Shown piece by piece: positions 28,870-36,563 of a DNA stretch of 64,000 nt (its first letter is position 1; each line of letters begins with the position of its first letter). The notes under the pieces were generated by a model that saw only the letters and a program-made list of their open reading frames with translations, did no database searches and had not been told where the DNA came from. The position numbers were made by a program, and so were the translations under genes. Source of the stretch: Candidatus Melainabacteria bacterium (GTDB taxonomy: Bacteria; Cyanobacteriota; Vampirovibrionia; 2-02-FULL-35-15); contig JACQBQ010000036.1 of the NCBI GenBank assembly GCA_016201905.1, positions 1 to 64,000 of the forward strand. Direction: 5' to 3'.

Positions 28870-30621
28870 AGTTGCATTTATAATATCTTTTTTAATTGAA
28901 ACACTAGCAATTTCACCATTTTCCACACTGATAACTTTATCAACGTTGTCTATTGTGGACTGCCTGTGAGCAATTATAATTACTGTTCTATTTTTTACAA
29001 GTTCATTGATTGCTTCCTGAATATATTTTTCAGATTCATTATCCAGATGGCTTGTAGGCTCATCTAAAATTAATACTGGTGCATCTTTTAAAAATGCTCT
29101 AGCTAGTGCAACTCTTTGCCTTTGTCCACCAGAAAGTCTTGTCCCATTTTCACCTACAATGGTTTCAAATCCTTCATAAAACTTTTCTGTAAACTCAACT
29201 ACATGTGCTTTTCTTGCGGCTTCAATCATTTCTTCATGAGATGCATCTGGCTTGCCAAATAAAATATTTTCTTTAATTGAACAGTTAAAAAGTACTTGCT
29301 CCTGTGTAACAAGAGATATTTGTGATCTTAAAGAATGAATATCAATAGTTTTAATATCAATGCCATCAATTTCAACACTTCCAGATTGAGGATCATAAAA
29401 TCTTGGAATTAAACTCACCAGTGTGGTTTTCCCTACCCCAGATAGACCAATTAAAGCAACTTTTTCACCTGGGCTAATCTCAAGGTTTATATTTTTTAAG
29501 ATTTCTCTGTTTTCAGAATAATTAAAACAAACATTGTTAAAAACAATTTGACCTTTTAATCTCTTTACGTGTGCAGGCGATTTTGCTTCAGGAAGTGAAG
29601 GGTTTTGATCTAATATTTCAAATACTCTTTCGCTTGCTCCTAAAGCCTGCTGCAGTGTAGACCATACCCTGCTGATTCTTTTAATAGGCTCATAGAGAAG
29701 AACCGTTGTTAAAAAATATGATGAGAAATCACCTAGTGTAATCTGTGTGCTTGCTACACTTTTCATCCCATACCAGAATACAAAAGCAACACCGCAGGCA
29801 CCGACAAGTCCAGTTATTGGTGAAATCATGGCTTCAATCATTACTGTATTTCTAAGAGTTGAAAAAAGTTTTGAGTTTTTTAATTGGAAGTTTTTGTCTC
29901 TCACTTGTTCCAGATTATAAGCCTGGACTAGTTTCAAATTTTGGAGACTCTCTTGTACATATCCTGAAATTTCTCCAATACTTTCTTGTCCTTTTCTGCT
30001 AAGCTTTCTTAGTTTTTTAGCTAGGTTTACAACAGGAGTTACAAACATTGGGATTACAATGATAGTGACAAGTGTCAAGGACCAGTTTATAGATAAAAGC
30101 CAGCTAAATAAAAATACTGTTTTGGATGAATCATTAAAAATAGTGGTAATAGTTTCTGCTACCCAGGACTGAACAGCAATTAAATCATTTGTAACCCTTG
30201 AAACATAAGTGCCGCTCATTTCTTTTGTAACCTGCGATAGAGAAAGCTTTTGAAGATGTTCGTGTAATTTGTTTCTAATGTCTCTGACAGTTGCAATGCC
30301 TACAAATCTAATACAAAACTGGTGTAAAAACCTGAAGATGCCATCCAGAAAGTAAGCAACAACAATTAAAACAGGAATAAAACCAAGAAGTTCATTTACA
30401 TGGATACTCATGCTTGGAGAACCAACAAGTACTTTTAATTGTTTTGGTAAGAGAAAAATCCTGCCATGCTGATTTGGCATGTTTAAACCATCTACTGCAA
30501 TTTTTACAAGCCATGCAGGAAGTAAAGAAATAAACCCTGAAAAAATCATTGAGAAGAAAGCTATTGTAAATAAAGCCCAATATTTTTTGCCGTATGATAA
30601 TAGCCTTGTCAATGTGTTCAT
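28861..30621 (-). CDS. ABC exporter, MsbA-like (permease-ATPase fusion)
   Basis: A 586-aa half-transporter: six transmembrane helices in the first 320 residues, then an ATPase with Walker A GLSGVGKTT, signature RLSGGQRQRVALARA, Walker B LILDEPTSHLD and the switch His in IIIAHRQST. The layout and similarity to lipid A flippase MsbA suggest export of a lipid or drug. The homodimer would sit in the inner membrane. Divergently placed from a TetR regulator gene 87 bp away, which may control it. Confidence 0.9.
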   Translation of the reverse strand: MNTLTRLLSYGKKYWALFTIAFFSMIFSGFISLLPAWLVKIAVDGLNMPNQHGRIFLLPKQLKVLVGSPSMSIHVNELLGFIPVLIVVAYFLDGIFRFLHQFCIRFVGIATVRDIRNKLHEHLQKLSLSQVTKEMSGTYVSRVTNDLIAVQSWVAETITTIFNDSSKTVFLFSWLLSINWSLTLVTIIVIPMFVTPVVNLAKKLRKLSRKGQESIGEISGYVQESLQNLKLVQAYNLEQVRDKNFQLKNSKLFSTLRNTVMIEAMISPITGLVGACGVAFVFWYGMKSVASTQITLGDFSSYFLTTVLLYEPIKRISRVWSTLQQALGASERVFEILDQNPSLPEAKSPAHVKRLKGQIVFNNVCFNYSENREILKNINLEISPGEKVALIGLSGVGKTTLVSLIPRFYDPQSGSVEIDGIDIKTIDIHSLRSQISLVTQEQVLFNCSIKENILFGKPDASHEEMIEAARKAHVVEFTEKFYEGFETIVGENGTRLSGGQRQRVALARAFLKDAPVLILDEPTSHLDNESEKYIQEAINELVKNRTVIIIAHRQSTIDNVDKVISVENGEIASVSIKKDIINATLR

Positions 30622-30671
30622 AAGATTTAAATTATAACGTTATTGTGTTATTTTTTTTATAAATACCTGTA

Positions 30672-30699
30672 TTGAATCCTTAAAAACGGTTAGTATTTT
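30672..30699 (+). promoter_or_regulatory. promoter of the TetR gene
   Basis: TTGAAT (-35, 30672-30677) and TATTTT (-10, 30694-30699) with 16-bp spacing. The -10 box ends 9 bp before the ATG at 30709, leaving almost no leader. Confidence 0.5.
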
Positions 30700-30708
30700 A
30701 ATGACATT

Positions 30709-31329
30709 ATGCAAGAAACTAATTTACCTCCGCCTCCAAAATCAGCAAAGGCTCAGAGAACCCGCTTAAAAATCTTGGAAGCAGCAAGAGCAATCTTTGC
30801 AGAGCGAGGGTTTGCAAAAGCAACGGCAGAAGAAATTTCTACAAGGGCCGGTGTTGGTTATGGAACGTTTTATTTATACTTTACTGATAAAAGACAAGCA
30901 CTGCATACAATTCTTTCTGAAGTTGATGACAAGCTTTACCAGGTAGGTCAAACTGAATCTGAAAAACAAAGATTGGGTCTTGGCGCGCTTGCTCCTATTA
31001 AAGCTACCATAAGTGGTTTCTTCGACAGCTTTAAAGAAAACGCTGACGTTTTAAAAATTTGCCATGAGCTTTCTGCAACCGATCCTGATTTTAAAGCTCA
31101 GCACGATAAGGTCAGAGCAAGGCTTGTAACCAGAATAAAAGATCATATTTTAAAAGGACTGGAACTAGGAAACACAAGAAATGTAGATCCTGAAATTGCA
31201 TCGGTGGCTATAGCTGGTCTTATAGAAACTATTTCCAATGAATGGTTTTTTAACAATCGTCCATGGGACAGAGAAAAGGTAATAAATACTGTTGCAAAGC
31301 TTTACTATAGTGCTGTAATAAAGCGCTGA
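30709..31329 (+). CDS. TetR-family transcriptional regulator
   Basis: A 206-aa repressor-type regulator. The N-terminal helix-turn-helix is ILEAARAIFAERGFAKATAE followed by EISTRAGVGYGTFYLYF, the family signature; the C-terminal 130 residues form the ligand-binding/dimer domain. It lies between the divergent ABC exporter and the convergent fabI, 87 bp from the exporter start. Control of the exporter is a reasonable guess. Confidence 0.9.
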   Translation: MQETNLPPPPKSAKAQRTRLKILEAARAIFAERGFAKATAEEISTRAGVGYGTFYLYFTDKRQALHTILSEVDDKLYQVGQTESEKQRLGLGALAPIKATISGFFDSFKENADVLKICHELSATDPDFKAQHDKVRARLVTRIKDHILKGLELGNTRNVDPEIASVAIAGLIETISNEWFFNNRPWDREKVINTVAKLYYSAVIKR

Positions 31330-32103
31330 TCACATAGCAAGCGTATTATATCCACAGTCTACATAAATAAGCTCGCCCGTTATTGCACGGGATAAATCAC
31401 TGAATAGAAACACACAGGTATCAGCTACTTCTTCTGCTGAAACATTTTTCTTAAGCGGAGCTACAGTTCTGAAATGCTCAAGCATCTTAGAAAAGTCATC
31501 AATGCCGCTAGCAGATAGGGTTTTAATAGGCCCTGGTGAAACTACATTTACTCGTATATTTTTTGGACCTAGATCATAAGCTAAGTATCTGGCTGAGCTT
31601 TCAAGTGCTGCTTTTGCTACGCCCATAACGTTATAATTTTTTACTACTCTTTCACTTCCCAGATAACTTAGTGCTACTATACTTCCACCTTTTTCTTCCA
31701 TGGCTGGCTTAAATGCTTTTGAAAGGGCTATTAGTGAATAACTGCTTACATCCTGTGCTAGATGATATCCGTCACGAGATGTGTTTACAAACTCTCCTCC
31801 AAGCTCTTCGCGTTTTGCAAACGCAACTGCATGTAAAAAGAAATCAATATTTCCAAATTGTTTTTTAATCGACTCACCAGCAGAAACAAGCTCTTCATCT
31901 TTTGTAACGTCCAAATTTATAGAGTAAGGATCTTTTAAGTTTGCTTCTTTAAAAAGTTTTTCAAGGTTTCTTAAAACTCTTTCTCCTTGATAAGTAAATC
32001 CGATTTCTGCCCCTTCTCTAATACATGCTTGAGCAACTGCCCAGGCTATGCTCCATTTATTTGCTACACCTACAATAATTCCTTTTTTACCTTTTAAAAG
32101 CAT
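31330..32103 (-). CDS. fabI: enoyl-[acyl-carrier-protein] reductase FabI
   Basis: A 257-aa short-chain dehydrogenase that reduces enoyl-ACP in the last step of each fatty-acid elongation round. It starts MLLKGKKGIIVGVANKWSIA, and the catalytic Tyr-x6-Lys is YNVMGVAK. ATG 32103 is chosen because GGAAG lies 8 bp upstream; an in-frame ATG 57 bp earlier has no such site. Its stop directly abuts the end of the TetR gene. Confidence 0.95.
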   Translation of the reverse strand: MLLKGKKGIIVGVANKWSIAWAVAQACIREGAEIGFTYQGERVLRNLEKLFKEANLKDPYSINLDVTKDEELVSAGESIKKQFGNIDFFLHAVAFAKREELGGEFVNTSRDGYHLAQDVSSYSLIALSKAFKPAMEEKGGSIVALSYLGSERVVKNYNVMGVAKAALESSARYLAYDLGPKNIRVNVVSPGPIKTLSASGIDDFSKMLEHFRTVAPLKKNVSAEEVADTCVFLFSDLSRAITGELIYVDCGYNTLAM

Positions 32104-32199
32104 ATTTGAAACTTCCTTCTTTACTGGTTTTTCTATTGTTTGCATTTCTGACATGGACAATATAATACCAAATTATGGGAACCAAAATCGTGTAAAGAT

Positions 32200-32226
32200 G
32201 TAAGGGCATTCTACGGAATGCCCTTA
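32200..32226. repeat. GTAA/GTAG-type palindrome upstream of fabI
   Basis: A 27-bp palindrome with arms AAGGGCATTC / GAATGCCCTT and a TACG loop between the divergent fabI and lptB genes. It has the general form of the REP-like family in this window and could form a hairpin; no T-run follows. Confidence 0.65.
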
Positions 32227-32269
32227 AACCGTGTGATAGATTAATATTGTTTTAATTGAGAAATAAAAA

Positions 32270-32995
32270 ATGACATTAAAAGCTACTAACCTAACAAAAT
32301 CTTTTGGCGGCAAAACTGTTGTCAATAATATTTCATTTGAAGTAAAGCCAGGTGAAATAGTTGGCTTATTAGGTCCAAACGGTGCTGGCAAGACCACTTC
32401 ATTTGATATGGTCGTAGGCTTAATTAAACCTGAAGCAGGGCAGATCACCCTCTTTGAAAAAGATCTTACTAAATTACCAGTTCATAAAAGAGCCAGATCT
32501 GGAATTGGTTATCTTACACAAGAGCCATCTGTTTTTAGGAGACTATCAGTAGCTGATAATCTCAGGTTAATCTGGGATGTTTTAGAAAACATTAGCAAAG
32601 AAGAACAAAAAGAACTCCTTGAAAAATTGCTTAGAGAGTTTGATCTTCTAGATTTAAAAGATCACGTTGCCATCAGTCTAAGTGGTGGTGAAAGACGGCG
32701 TGTTGAAATAGCTAGAGTCCTTGCTTCTGATCCTAAGTTTGTGCTTCTGGATGAGCCTTTTACAGGTATTGATCCAATTGCAATTCAAGACATTCAGAAA
32801 TTAATTGCAAATTTAAAAACTAAAAGGCATATAGGCATACTTTTAACCGATCATAATCCAAGAGCAACGCTTGCAATAACTGACAGAGCATATATCATCC
32901 AGGATGGAAAAATTTTAATAGCTGGTACTGCCAAAGAAATTGCAAAGGATCCAATAGCATTGAAATACTATCTTGGTGAGGATTTTAAATTATGA
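32270..32995 (+). CDS. lptB: LPS export ABC transporter ATP-binding protein LptB
   Basis: A 241-aa ATPase that powers lipopolysaccharide extraction from the inner membrane with LptF/LptG. Walker A GPNGAGKTT (about 36-44), Q-loop GYLTQEPSVFRRLSV, signature SLSGGERRRVEIAR and Walker B VLLDEPFTGIDP are all typical LptB sequences. The stop overlaps the start of the permease gene. Its presence implies an outer membrane with LPS or a related lipid. Confidence 0.95.
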   Translation: MTLKATNLTKSFGGKTVVNNISFEVKPGEIVGLLGPNGAGKTTSFDMVVGLIKPEAGQITLFEKDLTKLPVHKRARSGIGYLTQEPSVFRRLSVADNLRLIWDVLENISKEEQKELLEKLLREFDLLDLKDHVAISLSGGERRRVEIARVLASDPKFVLLDEPFTGIDPIAIQDIQKLIANLKTKRHIGILLTDHNPRATLAITDRAYIIQDGKILIAGTAKEIAKDPIALKYYLGEDFKL

Positions 32996-34140
32996 TTAAA
33001 TCCATACAAAAAATATTTTTTTCAAAAGTTAATATCCTTGATAAATACATTATCAATGAGTTTTGGATCCCTTTTGTTTCCGGCTCTGCGATAATCACTG
33101 GAATCTGGCTAAGCGCAGATCAATTGCGCCAGGTTTTTAAATTAATTACAATGTCAGATGCTCCAATAAGCCTGGCTATTACTATTTTAGGTCTGCATAT
33201 GCCCGGCATTATAGTTATTACGATTCCTATTGGTGTTTTGTGGTCTACATTCCTTGTATTTAGCAGGCTTAATAATGATTCTGAAATTATTGCAATGAGG
33301 ACAAGCGGCATTAGCTTAATAAAAGTTTTAAAGCCTGTTTTTCTATTTGGGTTACTTGCAGCATTTTTATCGTTTGCAATAAATGAAATAATCGTTCCTT
33401 TTTCAAATCCATTGGCACGGAAATTGGAAATATATTCTATATATAAGAATCCATTTCCGAACAGTCAGAAAAACTTTACTTATCTGGAAAAAACATCCAA
33501 AAAACAATTAAGAAGGATTTTCTATGCAGGTTATTATAATGCCGATAAAGATATTTTAAAAAATATTGTGGTTTTAGATTTTACACGTACTGGCTTGACA
33601 CAAATTTACAGTGCAAAAACTGCCAGATGGAGACCTGAAAAAGGCGGCTGGGAACTATACAATGGCACGAATCATTTTATTTCAAATGATGAAAACCTAA
33701 GCAGGGTTTCAAGCTTCGATGTCTTTTTTATACCTAGTGGATCTACCCCTGCAAAATTAATCAGAGAATTACATAAGCCAAAAGAGATGAACCTTTTTAG
33801 ATTATGGAATTTTTTACAACTTCAAAAAGACTCTACGATAAACACCGATGATTATAATGAAGCAATTGTCACCTTTCATGGCAAGTTTGCTCAGCCTATT
33901 GCATGTCTTTTAATAGCTTTAATTGGTGCACCACTTGGCATACTTCCGAGAAGATCAAGCTCAAGCTGGAATTATATAATTCTCGCGCTAATTATTTTTC
34001 AATTTTATATAAGCCAGTCAGTGTGCAATTCTCTGGCTGAGACGAACAAGATTATGCCATTTTTTGCAGCATGGTTCCCTAACCTTGTTTTAGCTGCAAT
34101 TGCTGTGTTTATTATCAGGCAAAAGGCAAAATTGGTATAA
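32992..34140 (+). CDS. LptF/LptG-family LPS export permease
   Basis: A 382-aa YjgP/YjgQ-family membrane protein: helices at about 20-40, 60-90 and 105-125, a periplasmic beta-jellyroll domain (about 140-290), and C-terminal helices with PIACLLIALIGAPLGILPRR. It starts within the lptB stop codon (ATGA overlap). A single LptF/G gene next to lptB is seen in cyanobacteria-like lineages, where the permease may be a homodimer or its partner lies elsewhere. Confidence 0.9.
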   Translation: MIKSIQKIFFSKVNILDKYIINEFWIPFVSGSAIITGIWLSADQLRQVFKLITMSDAPISLAITILGLHMPGIIVITIPIGVLWSTFLVFSRLNNDSEIIAMRTSGISLIKVLKPVFLFGLLAAFLSFAINEIIVPFSNPLARKLEIYSIYKNPFPNSQKNFTYLEKTSKKQLRRIFYAGYYNADKDILKNIVVLDFTRTGLTQIYSAKTARWRPEKGGWELYNGTNHFISNDENLSRVSSFDVFFIPSGSTPAKLIRELHKPKEMNLFRLWNFLQLQKDSTINTDDYNEAIVTFHGKFAQPIACLLIALIGAPLGILPRRSSSSWNYIILALIIFQFYISQSVCNSLAETNKIMPFFAAWFPNLVLAAIAVFIIRQKAKLV

Positions 34141-34152
34141 AAAATTAGGTAA

Positions 34153-34169
34153 TGTAACCATAGGTTACA
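34153..34169 (+). promoter_or_regulatory. palindromic operator upstream of the transposase gene
   Basis: TGTAACCATAGGTTACA, a perfect palindrome with a 3-bp centre and the same consensus as the sites of the tiny-membrane modules. It is 35 bp before the ATG at 34205. A TATAAT box (34196-34201) ends 3 bp before the ATG. Confidence 0.6.
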
Positions 34170-34204
34170 GAAAATTTCATTTCATTTGGTTAACATATAA
34201 TCAA

Positions 34205-34747
34205 ATGAAATCCAGATACAATTCAAACATTCACCATCGTCGTTCAATAAGATTGAAGGAATATGATTATTCACAAGATGGTTATTATTTTGTGACCATT
34301 TGTACAAAAAATCGTGAATGTTTTTTTGGTGATGTTATTGATGGGAAAATGGAATTGTCCCCAATGGGTGGGATTGCCAATGAATGTTGGAATGATATTC
34401 CGAAACATTTTAGTAACGTTTTGTTGGATGTATTTGCCATAATGCCGAACCATTTGCATGGGATTATTGTTATTGACAATGTAGGGACATACCATGGTAT
34501 GTCCCTACGGCAATTTGCAAAACCGATTTCGAAATCATTATCAATGATAATCAATCAATTCAAATCATCCGTTAAACGTCAATGTAATAAAAATGGTTTT
34601 GAATATTTTGGGTGGCAACGCAATTATTATGAAAATGTAATCCGCAATGAAATTGCATTGGATAATATACGCGAATACATCATTAATAATCTAATCCAAT
34701 GGAAATTTGATAGAAATAACCCCAAAAACCTCTCTACGGTAAAATGA
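34205..34747 (+). CDS. REP-associated tyrosine transposase (RAYT, Y1 family)
   Basis: A 180-aa Y1-type HUH nuclease of the RAYT group. Residues 8-35 (HHRRSIRLKEYDYSQDGYYF) and VTICTKNRECFFG are the typical start, AIMPNHLHGIIVI holds the HUH motif, and QRNYYENVIRN contains the catalytic Tyr. Such single-copy genes are thought to spread REP palindromes rather than themselves. A perfect 28-bp GTAG palindrome (34481-34508) lies in frame after the HUH motif, and related palindromes are scattered through the window. ATG 34205 gives the normal family length. Confidence 0.92.
   Translation: MKSRYNSNIHHRRSIRLKEYDYSQDGYYFVTICTKNRECFFGDVIDGKMELSPMGGIANECWNDIPKHFSNVLLDVFAIMPNHLHGIIVIDNVGTYHGMSLRQFAKPISKSLSMIINQFKSSVKRQCNKNGFEYFGWQRNYYENVIRNEIALDNIREYIINNLIQWKFDRNNPKNLSTVK
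34481..34508. repeat. GTAG palindrome inside the RAYT gene
   Basis: A perfect 28-bp palindrome (GTAGGGACATACC / GGTATGTCCCTAC) read in frame as VGTYHGMSL within the transposase. It carries GTAG at both ends, the tetranucleotide that REP-associated transposases recognise in studied systems. Confidence 0.9.
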
Positions 34748-34760
34748 TAATCATAAACAT

Positions 34761-35975
34761 ATGACGACCACAATATTAGAAAAACCAAAAACATTTGAAA
34801 ATTCCTGGCCACCAGAAGCCAGTAAAATTGCTGTTTGTATGAGCGGTGGTGTTGATAGCAGTGTTAGCACATATATCATTCGTAAAAAAGGATATGAAAC
34901 TGTTGGTTTGACAGGATGGCTTATTAAAGGCGCCGGACGTTGCTGTGATAATGGAATGGTAGATGCAGCCAAGGTTTGTGAACAAATTGGTGTTAATCAT
35001 ATTTCAAAAGATTTGAGAATATTTTTTAAACAGGAAATCGTAGATCCATTTATAAATTCCTATAGTATAGGCTCAACACCAATACCGTGCATTACATGCA
35101 ATACAACTATCAAATGGGGCTCGCTTATGAAATATGCATTTGATGAGTTAAATTGTTCGCACATTGCAACAGGTCACTATGCAAAACTTATAAAAGATAA
35201 TGATGTTTTTAAAATTGTCCGTCCAAAAGATTTGAAAAAAGATCAGACATTTATGCTATGGGGATTAACCCAGGAAGTACTCTCTAGAACTGTATTTCCA
35301 CTCGGTGATCTAATCAAGGATGAAGTCAGAAAAATTGCAAAAGAAGGAGATCTTATTGTTGCAGATAAAGAAGAGAGTCAGGATATTTGTTTTGTATCAA
35401 ATAAAGAAGGTACACAAGGGTTTTTAGGAAAATATTTAGAATTAAAAGAGGGCCACATCATTGAGAATAAAACAGGAAAGGTTTTAGGTACTCACGAGGG
35501 CACACATAATTACACTATTGGTCAAAGAAAAGGACTTGGCATAGCTTTTAGCGAGCCGCTTTATGTAGTCAAGTTAGACATTGAACAAAACATTGTCTAT
35601 GCAGGTACAAAAGATGAACTTGAAGGTTTTGAACTTGTTGCAAAAGATGTTAATTGGCTTTTTCCTCAGCACATCAGCACATCGGCACATCAGCACATCA
35701 GCACATCGGCACATCGGCACATCAGCACATCGGCACATCAGCACATCAGCACATCGGCACATCAGCACATCAGCACATCAGTACATAAGCACATCAAAGT
35801 AATGGCAAAAATCCGCTACAACAGCAAAACATATCCAGCAAAAGTTGAAGCACTAGAAGATAATTGTCTAAAAGTCACATTCGATGAACCTCAGTCAGCC
35901 ATTACTCCGGGTCAAGCCTGTGTTTTTTATGATGAGAGTGATCAAGTTCTTCTAGGTGGTGGGTGGATTACTTAG
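34761..35975 (+). CDS. mnmA: tRNA 2-thiouridylase MnmA with tandem-repeat linker
   Basis: A 404-aa MnmA, which uses a persulfide sulfur to make 2-thiouridine at U34 of Lys, Glu and Gln tRNAs. The PP-loop CMSGGVDSSVS is at about 30-40; the two active Cys are probably in PIPCITCNTTIKWG (about 111) and SQDICFVSN (about 211). The C-terminal barrel resumes at VMAKIRYNSKTYPAKVEALE. Between them, in place of the usual short loop after LVAKDVNWL, lies an insert of repeated QHISTSAH encoded by 16 tandem 8-bp units. It is 13 bp after the transposase gene and lacks an obvious ribosome-binding site. Confidence 0.93.
   Translation: MTTTILEKPKTFENSWPPEASKIAVCMSGGVDSSVSTYIIRKKGYETVGLTGWLIKGAGRCCDNGMVDAAKVCEQIGVNHISKDLRIFFKQEIVDPFINSYSIGSTPIPCITCNTTIKWGSLMKYAFDELNCSHIATGHYAKLIKDNDVFKIVRPKDLKKDQTFMLWGLTQEVLSRTVFPLGDLIKDEVRKIAKEGDLIVADKEESQDICFVSNKEGTQGFLGKYLELKEGHIIENKTGKVLGTHEGTHNYTIGQRKGLGIAFSEPLYVVKLDIEQNIVYAGTKDELEGFELVAKDVNWLFPQHISTSAHQHISTSAHRHISTSAHQHISTSAHQHISTSVHKHIKVMAKIRYNSKTYPAKVEALEDNCLKVTFDEPQSAITPGQACVFYDESDQVLLGGGWIT
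35667..35794 (+). repeat. 16 x 8-bp tandem repeat inside mnmA
   Basis: Sixteen consecutive units of C(A/G)GCACAT, the last two slightly changed (CAGTACAT, AAGCACAT), 128 bp in all. Three units give 24 bp, or the 8-residue peptide QHISTSAH. All three forward frames stay open through the array. Because one unit is not a multiple of three, a change of one or two units would shift the frame and cut off the conserved C-terminal domain. Confidence 0.95.
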
Positions 35976-35978
35976 CAC

Positions 35979-36010
35979 GTCATTGCAAGAAGCGTTAGCG
36001 ACGAAGTCTC
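35979..36010. repeat. half of a GTCATTGC inverted repeat at the end of the Sua5-family gene
   Basis: GTCATTGCAAGAAGCG followed by TTAGCGACGAAGTCTC matches one arm of the repeat in the amidase gene (25483). On the minus strand it supplies the last codons and the stop of the Sua5-family gene (ending RLRR). Confidence 0.7.
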
Positions 36011-36555
36011 ACAATCTTATTATTTCTTATTTCAATTATCTTAGAAGGCTTTAAAGACATTTCACCTTTTTCTGCTTTTATAAACAGTTTGATTTTTTTC
36101 AATAGTTCTTTTTGAGGTCTTAAATCGCTCTTCCCAGAAAGGTTTGCACTTGTACTTGCTAAAACCTGTGCTGGACATTGCTTTAAGAGTTTTAGAAGAA
36201 ATTTATTTTTTGGTACTCTGACTCCTACTGTTTTAAAATCGTTGTTTAAAAACTTTGGTACATGTTTTGAAGCAGGCAGAATAATCGTTAAAGGACCAGG
36301 CCACTGCTGAACTAGTTTTTGCAGTTGAGACGTTGCATGCAACGTCTCAACACTTACAAATATTTTTAGAGCTTTCCAATTATACCCAAGCAGTATCAAT
36401 GGTTTTTTTCTTGTTCTTTTTTTTAGTTTGTATATTTTTTCTACAGCAGATTTAGAATCATATCTACAGACCAAGCCATATACTGTATCAGTAGGGAGTA
36501 TGATTGGTTCATTTTTTAAGAGCAAGCTTAGTGAGCGTTTAAATGAAACAGGCAT
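35995..36555 (-). CDS. Sua5/YciO/YrdC-family threonylcarbamoyl-AMP synthase
   Basis: A 186-aa protein of the TsaC/Sua5 family, which makes threonylcarbamoyl-AMP for the t6A modification of ANN-decoding tRNAs. ILPTDTVYGLVCRYDS (about 19-34), KKRTRKKPLILL, WPGPLTIILPAS and STSANLSG are the conserved blocks. Between the second and third, a palindrome inserts FVSVETLHATS, the same peptide as in the amidase at 25139. The last residues come from another repeat arm. With all core motifs intact it is probably active. Confidence 0.9.
   Translation of the reverse strand: MPVSFKRSLSLLLKNEPIILPTDTVYGLVCRYDSKSAVEKIYKLKKRTRKKPLILLGYNWKALKIFVSVETLHATSQLQKLVQQWPGPLTIILPASKHVPKFLNNDFKTVGVRVPKNKFLLKLLKQCPAQVLASTSANLSGKSDLRPQKELLKKIKLFIKAEKGEMSLKPSKIIEIRNNKIVRLRR
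36324..36351. repeat. GTTG palindrome inside the Sua5-family gene
   Basis: A perfect 28-bp palindrome (GTTGAGACGTTGC / GCAACGTCTCAAC) in frame. Its sequence is closely related to the one at 25289 and is read in the same phase, giving the shared peptide SVETxHATS. Confidence 0.85.
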
Positions 36556-36563
36556 GAAGTCTA

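Noticed and set aside
34141-34760. Complete insertion sequence around the transposase
   Set aside because: There are no terminal inverted repeats or target duplications; the gene belongs to the REP-associated group, which does not form standard insertion sequences.
35667-35794. CRISPR array
   Set aside because: The units are 8 bp and contiguous with no spacers, and no cas genes are present.
35574-35802. Repeated peptides in other frames and on the other strand of the mnmA array
   Set aside because: An 8-bp unit without stops keeps every frame open; only the frame joining the two halves of MnmA is conserved.
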